This document shows positions 1-8,537 of a stretch of DNA of 64,000 nucleotides, in pieces. Source of the stretch: Microbacterium sp. MYb66 (GTDB lineage: Bacteria; Actinomycetota; Actinomycetes; Actinomycetales; Microbacteriaceae); contig NZ_PCOV01000004.1 in NCBI RefSeq assembly GCF_002979435.1, positions 1 to 64,000 of the forward strand, given 5' to 3'. The position numbers and the translations under genes are program-made. The notes beneath the pieces were generated by a model. The model ran no database searches, had not been told where the DNA came from, and saw only the letters and a program-made list of their open reading frames with translations. The stretch's first letter is position 1. Each line of letters starts with the position of its first letter.

Positions 1-4
1 AAGG

Positions 5-778
5 ATGGACATCATCAGCACCCCCGCCCTGCCCCGACCCCTGATCGGCATCTCCGGACGACGCCTGCGCGGCGCCGCGATCGGCGCACCGCACGGCTTC
101 GCCGACGCGCCGCTCGAGGCCTACCTCAGCGAGTACTCGACCTCCGTGCTCCGTGCCGGCGGACTGCCGGTGCACCTGCCGATGGATGCCGTTCCGGCCG
201 AGCTGGCCGAGCGCCTCGATGGTGTCGTGATCGTGGGCGGCGACGACGTCGACCCGCGCCTCTACGGGCAGACACCGGGACCGTTCACCCCTCTGATCGA
301 CCCGCAGCGCGACGCGTTCGAGGCCGGCCTGATCGAGGCCGCGATCACCGGCGGCATCCCGCTGCTCGGAGTCTGCCGCGGCGCACAGCTCCTCAACGTC
401 GTCCGCGGCGGCACGCTCCACTCGCACCTGCCGCCCGGCGAGGGGGAGTCGCACGGCTCCTACGCCTATCCGCGCGCTCACCGCGTGCACGAGGTGCGCA
501 CGGCGCCGGGCAGTGTCGCGCAGGCGCTCTACGGCGAGACGACCCGCGTCAACTCGTTCCACCATCAGGCGGTCGATGTGCCGGGCCGCGGGATCGTCGT
601 GACCGGGTGGGCGCCGGACGGCGTCGTCGAGGCCATCGAGCTCGAAGGCCTCCCGGTGGTCGGGGTGCAGTGGCATCCCGAGACCTTCGAGGCCGACCCG
701 ATCTTCGGCTGGCTGGTCGACCAGGCCGCCGCCCGCGCGACGCTCGACGTCGCGTCCGCAACGCAGAACGTCGCCTAG
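5..778 (+). CDS. Gamma-glutamyl-gamma-aminobutyrate hydrolase family protein (peptidase C26)
   Basis: 257 aa class-I glutamine-amidotransferase-like hydrolase. It carries the nucleophile elbow GVCRGAQ (Cys near residue 124) and the His-Glu part of the triad in QWHPE near residue 223. The family cleaves gamma-glutamyl amides; PuuD releases glutamate and GABA from gamma-glutamyl-GABA. It is the first gene of a five-gene plus-strand cluster containing a glutamine-synthetase-like ligase and an aldehyde dehydrogenase, which supports a gamma-glutamylated amine catabolic role. An AAGG ribosome site sits at the window edge, so genes upstream are unseen. The exact substrate (GABA versus another gamma-glutamyl product) cannot be read from sequence. 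Confidence 0.85.
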   Translation: MDIISTPALPRPLIGISGRRLRGAAIGAPHGFADAPLEAYLSEYSTSVLRAGGLPVHLPMDAVPAELAERLDGVVIVGGDDVDPRLYGQTPGPFTPLIDPQRDAFEAGLIEAAITGGIPLLGVCRGAQLLNVVRGGTLHSHLPPGEGESHGSYAYPRAHRVHEVRTAPGSVAQALYGETTRVNSFHHQAVDVPGRGIVVTGWAPDGVVEAIELEGLPVVGVQWHPETFEADPIFGWLVDQAAARATLDVASATQNVA

Positions 779-801
779 GCGTCACCGAACAAGGAGAAGA
801 A

Positions 802-1566
802 ATGCGACACGCAGACAAGAACGCCTTCCTCACGGGCGCAGGGTCCGGCATCGGGCGGGAGACCGCGCTCCGGCTCGCGAGCGAAGGAGCCCGCATCCTC
901 GTGACCGACGTCTCCGCCGAAGGTGCGGCCGAGACCGTCCGCCTCATCGAGGAGGCCGGCGGCACCGCGCTCGCGGCCGTGGTGGACGTGCGCTCGCGGG
1001 AGCAGATCCGCGCGGCGGTCGATGTCGCCCGTGAGGCGTGGGGCTCGCTGCACCTCCTGGTGAACAACGCCGGGGTCGTCACGGAGCACTCGTTCGAGAC
1101 CCTCACCGAGGAGGCCTGGGACTTCGTGTTCGACATCAACCTCAAGGGACAGTTCCTCGTCGCGCAGGAGGTCGCCCCGCTCATCGCCGAGTCCGGCGGC
1201 GGGGCGATCGTGAACCTGTCGACCGTCGAGGCCCTGGTCGTCGTGACGAGCACCGGCACCGCGCAGCCGCACTACAACGCGAGCAAGGGCGGCGTGCCCA
1301 TGCTCACGAAGGCCCTCGCAGTCGAGCTCGCGGCGAAGAACATCCGCGTCAACTGCGTCGCCCCCGGACCCATCGCGACGGACTTCTTCGACTACGAGAG
1401 CGTCACGAGCCCCGAGGCGCTGGAGTTCATGAAGCAGCGCCTCCTGGTGCCGCGGGTGGGCGTGCCCGCCGACATCGCCTCCGCGGTCTCCTGGCTGCTC
1501 AGCGACGAGGCGTCGTGGATCGACGGCATCCAGCTCCCCGTCGACGGAGGGTGGCTGACGCGATGA
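802..1566 (+). CDS. SDR family NAD(P)-dependent oxidoreductase
   Basis: 254 aa classical short-chain dehydrogenase. It has the cofactor motif TGAGSGIG near the N-terminus, NNAG in strand 4, a catalytic Ser in NLST, the YNASK (YxxxK) pair and a PG turn. The ATG at 802 is chosen because AAGGAGAAGA lies just before it; an open frame extends further upstream but has no such site. Its stop overlaps the ATG of the ligase gene, so the two are co-translated. In this cluster it may oxidise a hydroxylated intermediate or stand in for the missing amine oxidase step. That role is inference. Confidence 0.85.
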   Translation: MRHADKNAFLTGAGSGIGRETALRLASEGARILVTDVSAEGAAETVRLIEEAGGTALAAVVDVRSREQIRAAVDVAREAWGSLHLLVNNAGVVTEHSFETLTEEAWDFVFDINLKGQFLVAQEVAPLIAESGGGAIVNLSTVEALVVVTSTGTAQPHYNASKGGVPMLTKALAVELAAKNIRVNCVAPGPIATDFFDYESVTSPEALEFMKQRLLVPRVGVPADIASAVSWLLSDEASWIDGIQLPVDGGWLTR

Positions 1567-2936
1567 TCGACGACGTGCGTCTGGCTCCGGACGAGCTGGA
1601 GGCGGCCGGCATCCGCACCGTGATCGTGGCGACTCCCGACCTGCAGGGCCGACTCGTGGGCCGCCGCATCCCGGTCGAGGGCTTCGGCCGCGTCGTGGCG
1701 AACGGCGTCGACATCTGCACCTGCGCCTGGGCGTGGGACATCGATCAGGGGCTCGAGCTGATCGATGCGAACAAGTTCGCGCTGTGCGGCATGCACAACG
1801 GCGTCCCCGACGTCACGCTGATCCCCGACCTCGAGACGCTCCGCCCCGCGGCCTGGCTCGAGGGAGTGGCGATCTGCCTCGCCGACCCGGTCGACGTGCA
1901 CACGCACGAGCCGATGCCGCTCTCGCCCCGCGTGCTGCTGAAGCAGGAGCTCGCCCGCATCCGGGAGCTCGGACTCACCCCGCTCGCGGGGACGGAGCTG
2001 GAGTTCTACCTGTTCCGCAACGACCCCAGGGAGCTGCGCCGCTCGGGATTCCGCGACCTCGACCCGACGACCCTCACGCCGTCCGACTTCATGATCCACG
2101 AGGGCAACCTCTACGAGCCCTTCTTCCAGAAGCTGCGCGCCGACCTCCGCGCCAGCGGCATCCTCGTCGAGGCCGCACAGAGCGAATGGGGTCTCGGGCA
2201 GTGGGAGATGACGTTCGAGTACGGCGACCCGCTGGAGATGGCCGACCGGCACGCGCTCTACAAGCTGGCGGTGCGCGACACCGCCGCCCGCGCCGGCATG
2301 TCGGCGACGTTCATGGCACGGCCGCTCAACGACCAGCCCGGTTCGTCCTGCCACGTGCACGTCTCGTTCGTGGACGACGAGGGCACGGCGGTGTTCTGGG
2401 ACGAGTCGGCTTCGGATCGCCTCAGCGGACGGATGCGGTCGGCGATCGCCGGCGCCCTCGAACACGCTCCCGCGCTGATGGCCTGGTACGCGCCGACCGT
2501 CAACTCCTACCGACGCAGCAACTCGTCCGATGTGGCGGGGAGCGGGCAGACCTGGGGCTTCGACAACCGCACCACGACGGTGCGCGTGGTGGGGCACTCG
2601 CCGCAGGCGCTCCGCTTCGAGTTCCGCCTGCCCGGCGCCGACACGAACCCGTACTTCACCCTCACCGGAGTCCTCGCGTCGGCACGCGACGGCATGGAGA
2701 AGGAGACCGTGCTCGGCGATGCCGTGGTCGGGAGCGCCTACGACCTCCCCGCCGACGGCGCCATGCCCGCGGATCCCCGGCAGGCGAGCATCCTGTTCGG
2801 GGAGAGCCCGCTCGTGCAGGAGCTGCTCGCCCCCGAGCTCATCTCGCATCAGCAGGTGCTGCTCGACCACGAGTGGACCACGTTCATGGCCCGCGTGACG
2901 GACTGGGACCTGCACCGCTACTTCGATCGGATCTGA
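1563..2936 (+). CDS. Glutamine synthetase family protein, gamma-glutamyl-amine ligase type (PuuA/GlnA3-like)
   Basis: 457 aa, GS fold: an N-terminal beta-grasp region followed by the catalytic domain. Visible motifs are TELEFYLF (metal ligands, near 145), QSEWGLGQWEMTFEY, the HVHVSF histidine motif, NSYRR and FEFRLPGADTNPY. The HVHVSF motif and the overall length fit the gamma-glutamylpolyamine synthetase branch rather than true GlnA, which has a conserved adenylylation tyrosine near its C-terminus. It would ligate glutamate to an amine using ATP. It starts inside the stop of the SDR gene (ATGA) and ends one base before the ALDH ATG, so it belongs to the same operon. The amine is not determinable here. 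Confidence 0.85.
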   Translation: MIDDVRLAPDELEAAGIRTVIVATPDLQGRLVGRRIPVEGFGRVVANGVDICTCAWAWDIDQGLELIDANKFALCGMHNGVPDVTLIPDLETLRPAAWLEGVAICLADPVDVHTHEPMPLSPRVLLKQELARIRELGLTPLAGTELEFYLFRNDPRELRRSGFRDLDPTTLTPSDFMIHEGNLYEPFFQKLRADLRASGILVEAAQSEWGLGQWEMTFEYGDPLEMADRHALYKLAVRDTAARAGMSATFMARPLNDQPGSSCHVHVSFVDDEGTAVFWDESASDRLSGRMRSAIAGALEHAPALMAWYAPTVNSYRRSNSSDVAGSGQTWGFDNRTTTVRVVGHSPQALRFEFRLPGADTNPYFTLTGVLASARDGMEKETVLGDAVVGSAYDLPADGAMPADPRQASILFGESPLVQELLAPELISHQQVLLDHEWTTFMARVTDWDLHRYFDRI

Positions 2937-2937
2937 C

Positions 2938-4380
2938 ATGACGTACCCCGCCCTGCGCACCTGGATCGGCGGCGTCGCCGAGGACAGCCCCGAGAGCGAC
3001 GGCACCTGGCTGCACGACCCGAACACGGGGGCGGCCCTGGTCGCCTCCGCATCGAGCTCGCTCGACCAGGTCGGCCGTGCCGTGACCGCCGCGCAGGAGG
3101 CGCACGACGACGCGCGCTGGCGCGGCCTCGCCCCCGAGCGCCGGGCCGAGAAACTGGCCGCCCTCGCCGACTGGCTCGACGAGCGGGCCGAGGAGGTCGC
3201 CCGCCTCGACGCGCTCAACAGCGGCGTGCCGATCTCGGTCACCCGGCTCTTCGGCGGGGCGAACGGCGCGACGCTGAGGGATGCCGCACGGCGCGCGGTC
3301 GCGGTCGGCGACTCGCGTGCGCTCGCCGCCGAGCACGGACCCGTGCGACTGCACCGCGTGCCCTGGGGCCCCACCGCGCTGATCCTGCCGTGGAACGCCC
3401 CGTCGGCCATGGCCGTCAAGAAGACGGCGTTCGCGCTCGCCGCGGGTGCCGCCGTCGTGCTCAAGCCCTCCTCGTTCTCGCCGTGGAGCGCCCAGCTGCT
3501 GCTGGAGGGCGTGCACGCGGTCGGCATCCCGGACGGGGTGGTGGGTCTCGTGCAGGGCAGCGGCGGCGTCGGACGCACTCTCGTCGCCGACGAGCGCATC
3601 GCCGCGATCTCGATGACCGGTTCCACCCCGACCGGGCGCGCGATCGCCGCGACGGCTGCTCCGCGCTTCGCGAGACTGCAGCTGGAGCTGGGCTCGAACA
3701 ACGCCGCGATCGTCCGACCGGACGCCGACCTCCCCGCGGCCGCGAAGGCCCTGGCCGACGGCGTGCTGAAGCTGTCGGGGCAGTGGTGCGAGGCGCCGCG
3801 CCGGGTGCTCGTCGACCGTGCGCGCCGTGATGAGCTCGCCCGTCTGCTGATCGCCGAGTTCGGCCGCCGGACCATCGGGTCGAGCCTCGACGAGGCGACC
3901 GAGGTGGGTCCGGTCGCGTTCGCCGGCCGCCGCGACGAGCTCGCCGAGCAGCGGGAGCGGCTGGCGCAGGCCGGTGCCGAGCTGCTGCGCGTCACGCAAG
4001 TGCCCGCACAGGGCTGGTTCTTCGAGCCGACGGTGGCGGTCCTCGACGGGCCGGGCCTCGCGGACGAGGTCTTCGGACCCCTGCTGCTCGTGGGCGGTTA
4101 TGCCGACGAGGACGAGGCGGTGGCCCTCGCGAACACCGGGCAGGTCGGGCTCGCCGGCTACGTGTTCGGCGCAGACGAGGAGGCCGCGGCCGCACTCGGC
4201 ACACGGCTCGTCGCCGGCGAGGTCAAGGTCAACGGCACGAGCGTCCTCGACATGTCGCCGGAGTCGGCGCAGAGCTTCTTCGGCGCGAGCGGGCTGGGCG
4301 GGCACGGAGACGACGATGTGCTTGACTTCTTCGTGGGGAAGCAGATCGTGGGCTCCGACCGCCCGGGTCTGCCCCTCTGA
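2938..4380 (+). CDS. Aldehyde dehydrogenase family protein (PuuC-like)
   Basis: 480 aa NAD(P)-dependent ALDH. The catalytic Cys is in GQWCEAPRR and the general-base Glu in LELGS (usual form LELGG). The PWNAPSAMAVKK cofactor region and a typical C-terminal substrate loop are present. Sited directly after the glutamylating ligase, it probably oxidises a gamma-glutamyl-aminoaldehyde to the acid that the C26 hydrolase then cleaves. The spacing to the ligase stop is one base, so expression is coupled. Somewhat divergent motifs (GSNNAAIV instead of GGKSP) suggest a specialised substrate. Confidence 0.85.
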   Translation: MTYPALRTWIGGVAEDSPESDGTWLHDPNTGAALVASASSSLDQVGRAVTAAQEAHDDARWRGLAPERRAEKLAALADWLDERAEEVARLDALNSGVPISVTRLFGGANGATLRDAARRAVAVGDSRALAAEHGPVRLHRVPWGPTALILPWNAPSAMAVKKTAFALAAGAAVVLKPSSFSPWSAQLLLEGVHAVGIPDGVVGLVQGSGGVGRTLVADERIAAISMTGSTPTGRAIAATAAPRFARLQLELGSNNAAIVRPDADLPAAAKALADGVLKLSGQWCEAPRRVLVDRARRDELARLLIAEFGRRTIGSSLDEATEVGPVAFAGRRDELAEQRERLAQAGAELLRVTQVPAQGWFFEPTVAVLDGPGLADEVFGPLLLVGGYADEDEAVALANTGQVGLAGYVFGADEEAAAALGTRLVAGEVKVNGTSVLDMSPESAQSFFGASGLGGHGDDDVLDFFVGKQIVGSDRPGLPL

Positions 4381-4394
4381 TCGGAGGAGTACGG

Positions 4395-5117
4395 ATGAGC
4401 GAGCGTGACGACGCGCCGCACGACTTCTCCCGTGCCGTGCTGCAGCCCGTCTCCGGCTACCAGGCGGTCGCCGGGTTCCTGCGGCGCGAGATGGCGCTCG
4501 GCCGCATCCGCCCCGGTGACCGGCTTCCGCCGGAGCGCCGACTCGCCGAGCAGCTCGGCGTCTCGCGCGAGACCCTGCGGCAGGCGCTGCGCATCCTCGA
4601 GGGGAGCGGGCAGATCGTGATCTCGCGTGGTGCGTCCGGCGGGGCGATCGTGCAGGATGCCGCCCTCGACCCGCGGCTCATCCGCGAGGAGGTGCGCACG
4701 CGCTCGGCCGAGATCGGCGAGCTCACCGAGTTCCGCTCGATCGTCGAGTCCGGTGGGGCGGCGTTGGCCGCGACCCGTCGCAGCGACGCCGACCTGGAGG
4801 CGATGACGCTGGCGCAGCGCGACCTCGCCGCCGCCGTCACGAAGGCCGAGTCGCGCATCGCCGACACCGATTTCCACATCGCGCTCGCCGAGGCATCCGG
4901 CAACTCGTTCGTCCGCGACGCCGTCGAAGAGGCGAGGGTGCGCATGTTCGAGCCCGTCGACCTGATGAGCTTCGACTTCGTGAAGGAGTCGAGCTGGCAC
5001 GCGCACGAGCAGATCCTCGATGCGGTGCGTCGTGGCGACGCCGAGGCCGCGGATGCCGCGATGCGCGCGCACCTGCGCACGACGCGCGAGGAGTTCACCC
5101 GCGTCGTCGAGTCCTGA
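4395..5117 (+). CDS. FadR-type GntR family transcriptional regulator
   Basis: 240 aa with an N-terminal winged helix (LPPERRLAEQLGVSRETLRQ at about residues 37-56) and a C-terminal all-helical FCD ligand domain with conserved Asp/His metal-site residues (DTDFHIALAEASGN). It follows the ALDH by 14 bp behind GGAGGAG, so it is the last gene of the operon and most likely its local regulator, responding to the amine or an intermediate. No clear palindrome was identified because the operon promoter is probably upstream of the window. Confidence 0.85.
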   Translation: MSERDDAPHDFSRAVLQPVSGYQAVAGFLRREMALGRIRPGDRLPPERRLAEQLGVSRETLRQALRILEGSGQIVISRGASGGAIVQDAALDPRLIREEVRTRSAEIGELTEFRSIVESGGAALAATRRSDADLEAMTLAQRDLAAAVTKAESRIADTDFHIALAEASGNSFVRDAVEEARVRMFEPVDLMSFDFVKESSWHAHEQILDAVRRGDAEAADAAMRAHLRTTREEFTRVVES

Positions 5118-5138
5118 CGCGCGGGCGGCGTCCGGACG

Positions 5139-6206
5139 TCAGCCGCGGGTGAGGCGGGAGAGCTCGGCGACGAACGCGTCGACGTCGGCCTCCTCGGTGT
5201 CGAAGCCGCACATCCAGCGCACCTCCTTGCGCGCGGCGTCCCAGTCGTAGAACCGGAACGAATCGCGGAGCTGGTCGGCGACTCCGTCGGGCAGCGTGGC
5301 GAAGACGCCGTTGGACTGGGTGGGCTGCGTGAAGCCGACGCCCCGGATCGACCCGTCGGCGATACCGGCCTCGATCTCGGAGCGCAGACGCGCCGCCATC
5401 GCGTTCGCGTGCTTCGCGTTGCGCAGCCACAGGTCGCCCTCGAGCAGCGCGATCAGCTGCGCCGAGACGAAGCGCATCTTCGAGGAGAGCTGCATGTTGA
5501 ACTTGCGCGAGTACTTCAGGCCGTCGGCCGCGTCGGGGTTCAACACGACGATGGCCTCACCGAGCATCGCACCGTTCTTGGTGCCGCCGTAGGTCAGCAC
5601 GTCGACGCCGGCGTCGCGGGTGAACGCGCGCAGCGGCAGGTCGAGGGCTGCGGCGGCGTTCGACAGCCGCGCTCCGTCGAGGTGCAGCTTCATGCCGCGC
5701 TCGTGCACGTGGTCGGCGATCGTGCGGATCTCGTCGGCCGTGTACAGCGTGCCGAGCTCGGTCGACTGCGTGATCGAGACCACCAGCGGCTGCGCGCGGT
5801 GCTCGTCGCCCCAGCCCCAGGCCTCGCGGTCGATGAGCTCGGTGGTGAGCTTGCCGTCGTCGGTGGGGACGGTGAGCAGCTTGAAGCCGCCGATCTTCTC
5901 GGGTGCCGCAGCCTCGTCGACGTTGATGTGGGCGGTGGATGCCGCGATCACCGCGCCCCAGCGTGGCAGCATCGACTGCAGGCCGGTCACGTTCGCTCCG
6001 GTGCCGTTGAACACCGGGAAGGCTTCGACGCCCTCACCGAAGTGCGCCTGGAAGACCTCCTGCAGCCGGACGGTGTACGCGTCCTCGCCGTAGGCGCTCT
6101 GGTGGCCGCCGTTCGCCGCGGCGATGGCCTCGAGGACCTCGGGGTGGATGCCGGAGTAGTTGTCACTGGCGAAGCCCCGGATCGCGGGGTCATGCTGGAT
6201 GCTCAC
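5139..6206 (-). CDS. Low-specificity threonine aldolase / beta-eliminating lyase family
   Basis: 355 aa PLP enzyme of fold type I. The PLP lysine is in YGGTKNGAM (about residue 210), with HLDGARLSNA (Asp binding the PLP nitrogen) and the family N-terminal NYSGIHPEVL. It cleaves L-threonine or allo-threonine to glycine and acetaldehyde. The GTG start at 6206 is preceded by TAGGCT exactly 6 nt upstream, so the mRNA is probably leaderless. It is convergent with the GntR gene (21 bp gap). Related aromatic beta-hydroxy amino acid aldolases cannot be excluded. Confidence 0.82.
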   Translation of the reverse strand: MSIQHDPAIRGFASDNYSGIHPEVLEAIAAANGGHQSAYGEDAYTVRLQEVFQAHFGEGVEAFPVFNGTGANVTGLQSMLPRWGAVIAASTAHINVDEAAAPEKIGGFKLLTVPTDDGKLTTELIDREAWGWGDEHRAQPLVVSITQSTELGTLYTADEIRTIADHVHERGMKLHLDGARLSNAAAALDLPLRAFTRDAGVDVLTYGGTKNGAMLGEAIVVLNPDAADGLKYSRKFNMQLSSKMRFVSAQLIALLEGDLWLRNAKHANAMAARLRSEIEAGIADGSIRGVGFTQPTQSNGVFATLPDGVADQLRDSFRFYDWDAARKEVRWMCGFDTEEADVDAFVAELSRLTRG

Positions 6207-6212
6207 CGACCC

Positions 6213-6218
6213 AGCCTA
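6213..6218 (-). promoter_or_regulatory. -10 element for leaderless threonine aldolase mRNA
   Basis: TAGGCT on the minus strand ends 6 nt before the GTG start, so the transcript would begin at or next to the start codon. This spacing recurs at many genes in the window. Confidence 0.55.
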
Positions 6219-6259
6219 ATCGTCCGATCCGGGTGCGCCGGCGGGGGAGGGGCTTCCAG

Positions 6260-7759
6260 ATGTCGGATGCCGGTCCTACCCTCGACTTCATGGAGCGCAC
6301 CGCAGCCAAGAGGGCTTTCGGCAACGTCCTCGTCAACACGCTCATCGCGAACGTGACGACGAGCTTCCTCTGGTTCGCCCTCACGTTCTGGGTGTACATC
6401 GAGACGCAGTCGGTGCTGGCCACGGGCATCATCGGCGGGGCCTACATGCTGTTCGTCGCGTTCTTCGCGATGGCGTTCGGCACGATCGTCGACCGCAATC
6501 GCAAGCACACGGTCATGGTGATCTCGAGCGTCATCTCGGCGGTCGCGTTCCTCGTCGCCGGGGTCTTGTATCTCTGGCAGCCCGAGGCGGCGCTGCTCGA
6601 TCTCGGCGGCCCCTGGTTCTGGCTGTTCTCCGGCGTCATCCTGTTCGGCGGCGTGATCGAGCAGCTGCGCAACATCGCGCTCTCCACCACGGTCACCCTG
6701 CTCATCCCCGAAGAGAAGCGGGCCAACGCCAACGGGCTCGTCGGCACGGTGCAGGGCATCGCCTTCCTCGTCACGAGCGTGTTCTCGGGGCTGTCCATCG
6801 GCTTCCTCGGCATGGGGTGGACCCTCGCGATCGCCATCGCCGCCATGGCGCTCACCTTCGTGCACCTCCTCTTCGTGCGCATCCCCGAGGGGACTCCGGA
6901 ACCCGACCCGAACGCCTCCAGCGCACTCGACTTCCGCGGCAGCGTGCAGGCGATCCGGCTGGCGCCCGGCCTGTTCGCCCTCATCATCTTCTCCACGTTC
7001 AACAACCTCATCGGCGGCGTCTACATGGCACTCATGGACCCGTACGGCCTGACCCTCTTCGACGCGCAGACCTGGGGGTTCGCGCTCGCGTTCGCCTCGA
7101 CGGGCTTCCTGGTGGGCGGCGGTCTGGTGGCGAAGTTCGGCCTCGGGCCCAAGCCCATGCGCACGATGCTGCTCGTGGTCATCGCCATGGGCCTGCTCGG
7201 CTCCGTGTTCATGCTGCGCGAGTGGTGGCCGCTCTACGTGATCGGCATGTGGGCGTACATGGCTCTGGTGCCGCCGGTCGAGGCGGCGGAGCAGACCGTG
7301 ATCCAGAAGGTCGTGCCGTTCGAGCGACAGGGCCGCGTGTTCGGCGTCGCCGCGGCCATGGAGGCGGCTGCGGCTCCGATCACCGCGTTCCTGATCGCCC
7401 CGATCGCCGAGTTCCTGATCATCCCGTTCATGAACACCCGCGAGGGTCAGCAGCAGTGGGGCTGGCTGCTCGGCGAAGGCGAAGCCCGCGGCATCGCACT
7501 GATCTGCCTGTTCGCGGGCCTGATCATGGTGGTCGCCGCCACGCTGGCATTCTTCACACGTTCCTACCGCAAGCTCACCGAGCTCTACGCCGAGGCGCCG
7601 GAGCAGGAGATCGACCACGGCGACGCCGACGGGGAGAACGGCGGCGATGCCGGTGCAGCAGCCGCGGCGGAGGCGGGCGCGCGAGAGGAACGGGCGGGCG
7701 AGCGCCGTCATGCCGATGCCCCGCCCATCGTGCCGGGAATGCCGCCCGAATCGCGGTGA
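6260..7759 (+). CDS. MFS transporter
   Basis: 499 aa with about 12 hydrophobic segments and a hydrophilic, acidic and alanine-rich C-terminal tail of about 60 residues. The loop-2 motif FGTIVDRNRKH is a weak match to the MFS GxxxDRxGRR signature. The ATG at 6260 is favoured by GGGGAGGGG just upstream. An export role (drug or metabolite) is usual for such proteins, but nothing here identifies a substrate. It is convergent with the downstream SDR. Confidence 0.8.
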   Translation: MSDAGPTLDFMERTAAKRAFGNVLVNTLIANVTTSFLWFALTFWVYIETQSVLATGIIGGAYMLFVAFFAMAFGTIVDRNRKHTVMVISSVISAVAFLVAGVLYLWQPEAALLDLGGPWFWLFSGVILFGGVIEQLRNIALSTTVTLLIPEEKRANANGLVGTVQGIAFLVTSVFSGLSIGFLGMGWTLAIAIAAMALTFVHLLFVRIPEGTPEPDPNASSALDFRGSVQAIRLAPGLFALIIFSTFNNLIGGVYMALMDPYGLTLFDAQTWGFALAFASTGFLVGGGLVAKFGLGPKPMRTMLLVVIAMGLLGSVFMLREWWPLYVIGMWAYMALVPPVEAAEQTVIQKVVPFERQGRVFGVAAAMEAAAAPITAFLIAPIAEFLIIPFMNTREGQQQWGWLLGEGEARGIALICLFAGLIMVVAATLAFFTRSYRKLTELYAEAPEQEIDHGDADGENGGDAGAAAAAEAGAREERAGERRHADAPPIVPGMPPESR

Positions 7760-7771
7760 CCGCGACCCGGG

Positions 7772-8428
7772 TCAGCCCAGGTCGACGATCCGGTCGTTGA
7801 GGTCGATCGCATCCTCGTCCCAGAGCGCGACGACGCGGGCGGCCAGGACCTCGGGATCGAGCGCCTTGGCTCGGAACACGACGGATGCCGCACGCAGCGA
7901 CTCCCCGGCATCCCGCGCGGCCTTGGCGTAGCCCTGGGCGACCGCCCGGGTCCATGCCTCGCTCGCGGCCTTCACCGCGGCGTAGTTCGCCCCGCCGGCG
8001 AGCGGCCGAGCGACCGCCGTCGACGACACGATCGCGAAGCGGCCGGCCGCCGATGCGCGCAGTTCCGCGTCGAACGCCCGGCTCGTCGCGCGCACGGCCT
8101 CGAGCGCGGGAAGCAGTGCCGCGAAGTCGTCATCCGACTGCCCCGCGAGCCCACCGCCACCGCGCCAGCCGCCGACCAGCGGGATCACGGCGTCGACGGT
8201 GCCATGTGAGGTGCGCAGCCGGTCGGCGAGGTCGCGCATCACCGCGAACTCGGTCGCATCCGCCTCGACCGTCTCCACGCCGGGAACGCTGCTGCGGAGC
8301 GTCGCGAGACGGGATGCCGAGCGCCCGGTGACGACGACGCGGTGACCCGCCTCGACGAGCGTCCGCGAGAGCACCTCGCCGGTTGCTCCACTGCCGCCGG
8401 CTAGAACGATCACGCGTGCCTGGACCAT
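7772..8428 (-). CDS. SDR family oxidoreductase (atypical)
   Basis: 218 aa, Rossmann N-terminus with GGSGATGE instead of the classical TGxxxGIG, and YAAVK as the YxxxK pair at about residue 146. It resembles small NAD(P)-binding SDRs of unknown substrate. The start at 8428 (VQARV... N-terminus) is preferred over one 30 nt upstream because the added residues do not look native. The second start lies within a repeated AGGGGTGGCTCG promoter segment, so this is not certain. Monocistronic as far as seen. Confidence 0.7.
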   Translation of the reverse strand: MVQARVIVLAGGSGATGEVLSRTLVEAGHRVVVTGRSASRLATLRSSVPGVETVEADATEFAVMRDLADRLRTSHGTVDAVIPLVGGWRGGGGLAGQSDDDFAALLPALEAVRATSRAFDAELRASAAGRFAIVSSTAVARPLAGGANYAAVKAASEAWTRAVAQGYAKAARDAGESLRAASVVFRAKALDPEVLAARVVALWDEDAIDLNDRIVDLG

Positions 8429-8431
8429 CGC

Positions 8432-8490
8432 CGAGCCACCCCTCTCTGTGCGAGCCACCCCTCTATGAACGTACGCAAAGGGGTGGCTCG
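8432..8490. repeat. Three-copy 12-14 bp repeat upstream of the SDR gene (possible operator)
   Basis: CGAGCCACCCCTCT occurs at 8432-8445 and again at 8451-8464. Its reverse complement AGGGGTGGCTCG occurs at 8479-8490. The second and third copies form a perfect 12-bp inverted repeat with a 16-nt spacer. This fills the short region in front of the minus-strand SDR and looks like a multi-site operator, although a structured 5' leader is also possible. Confidence 0.6.
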
Positions 8491-8537
8491 ATCGTACGGG
8501 GCCGGCTCGACGAGGGGAGACCCGCCGCGCATGGTCA

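Noticed and set aside
1392..3995. Long open frame antisense to the SDR, glutamine-synthetase-like and ALDH genes
   Set aside because: High-GC codon use leaves antisense frames open. It shows no domain and overlaps three clearly coding genes.
8432..8490. CRISPR-like repeat
   Set aside because: Only three short copies, one inverted, without regular spacers or cas genes.
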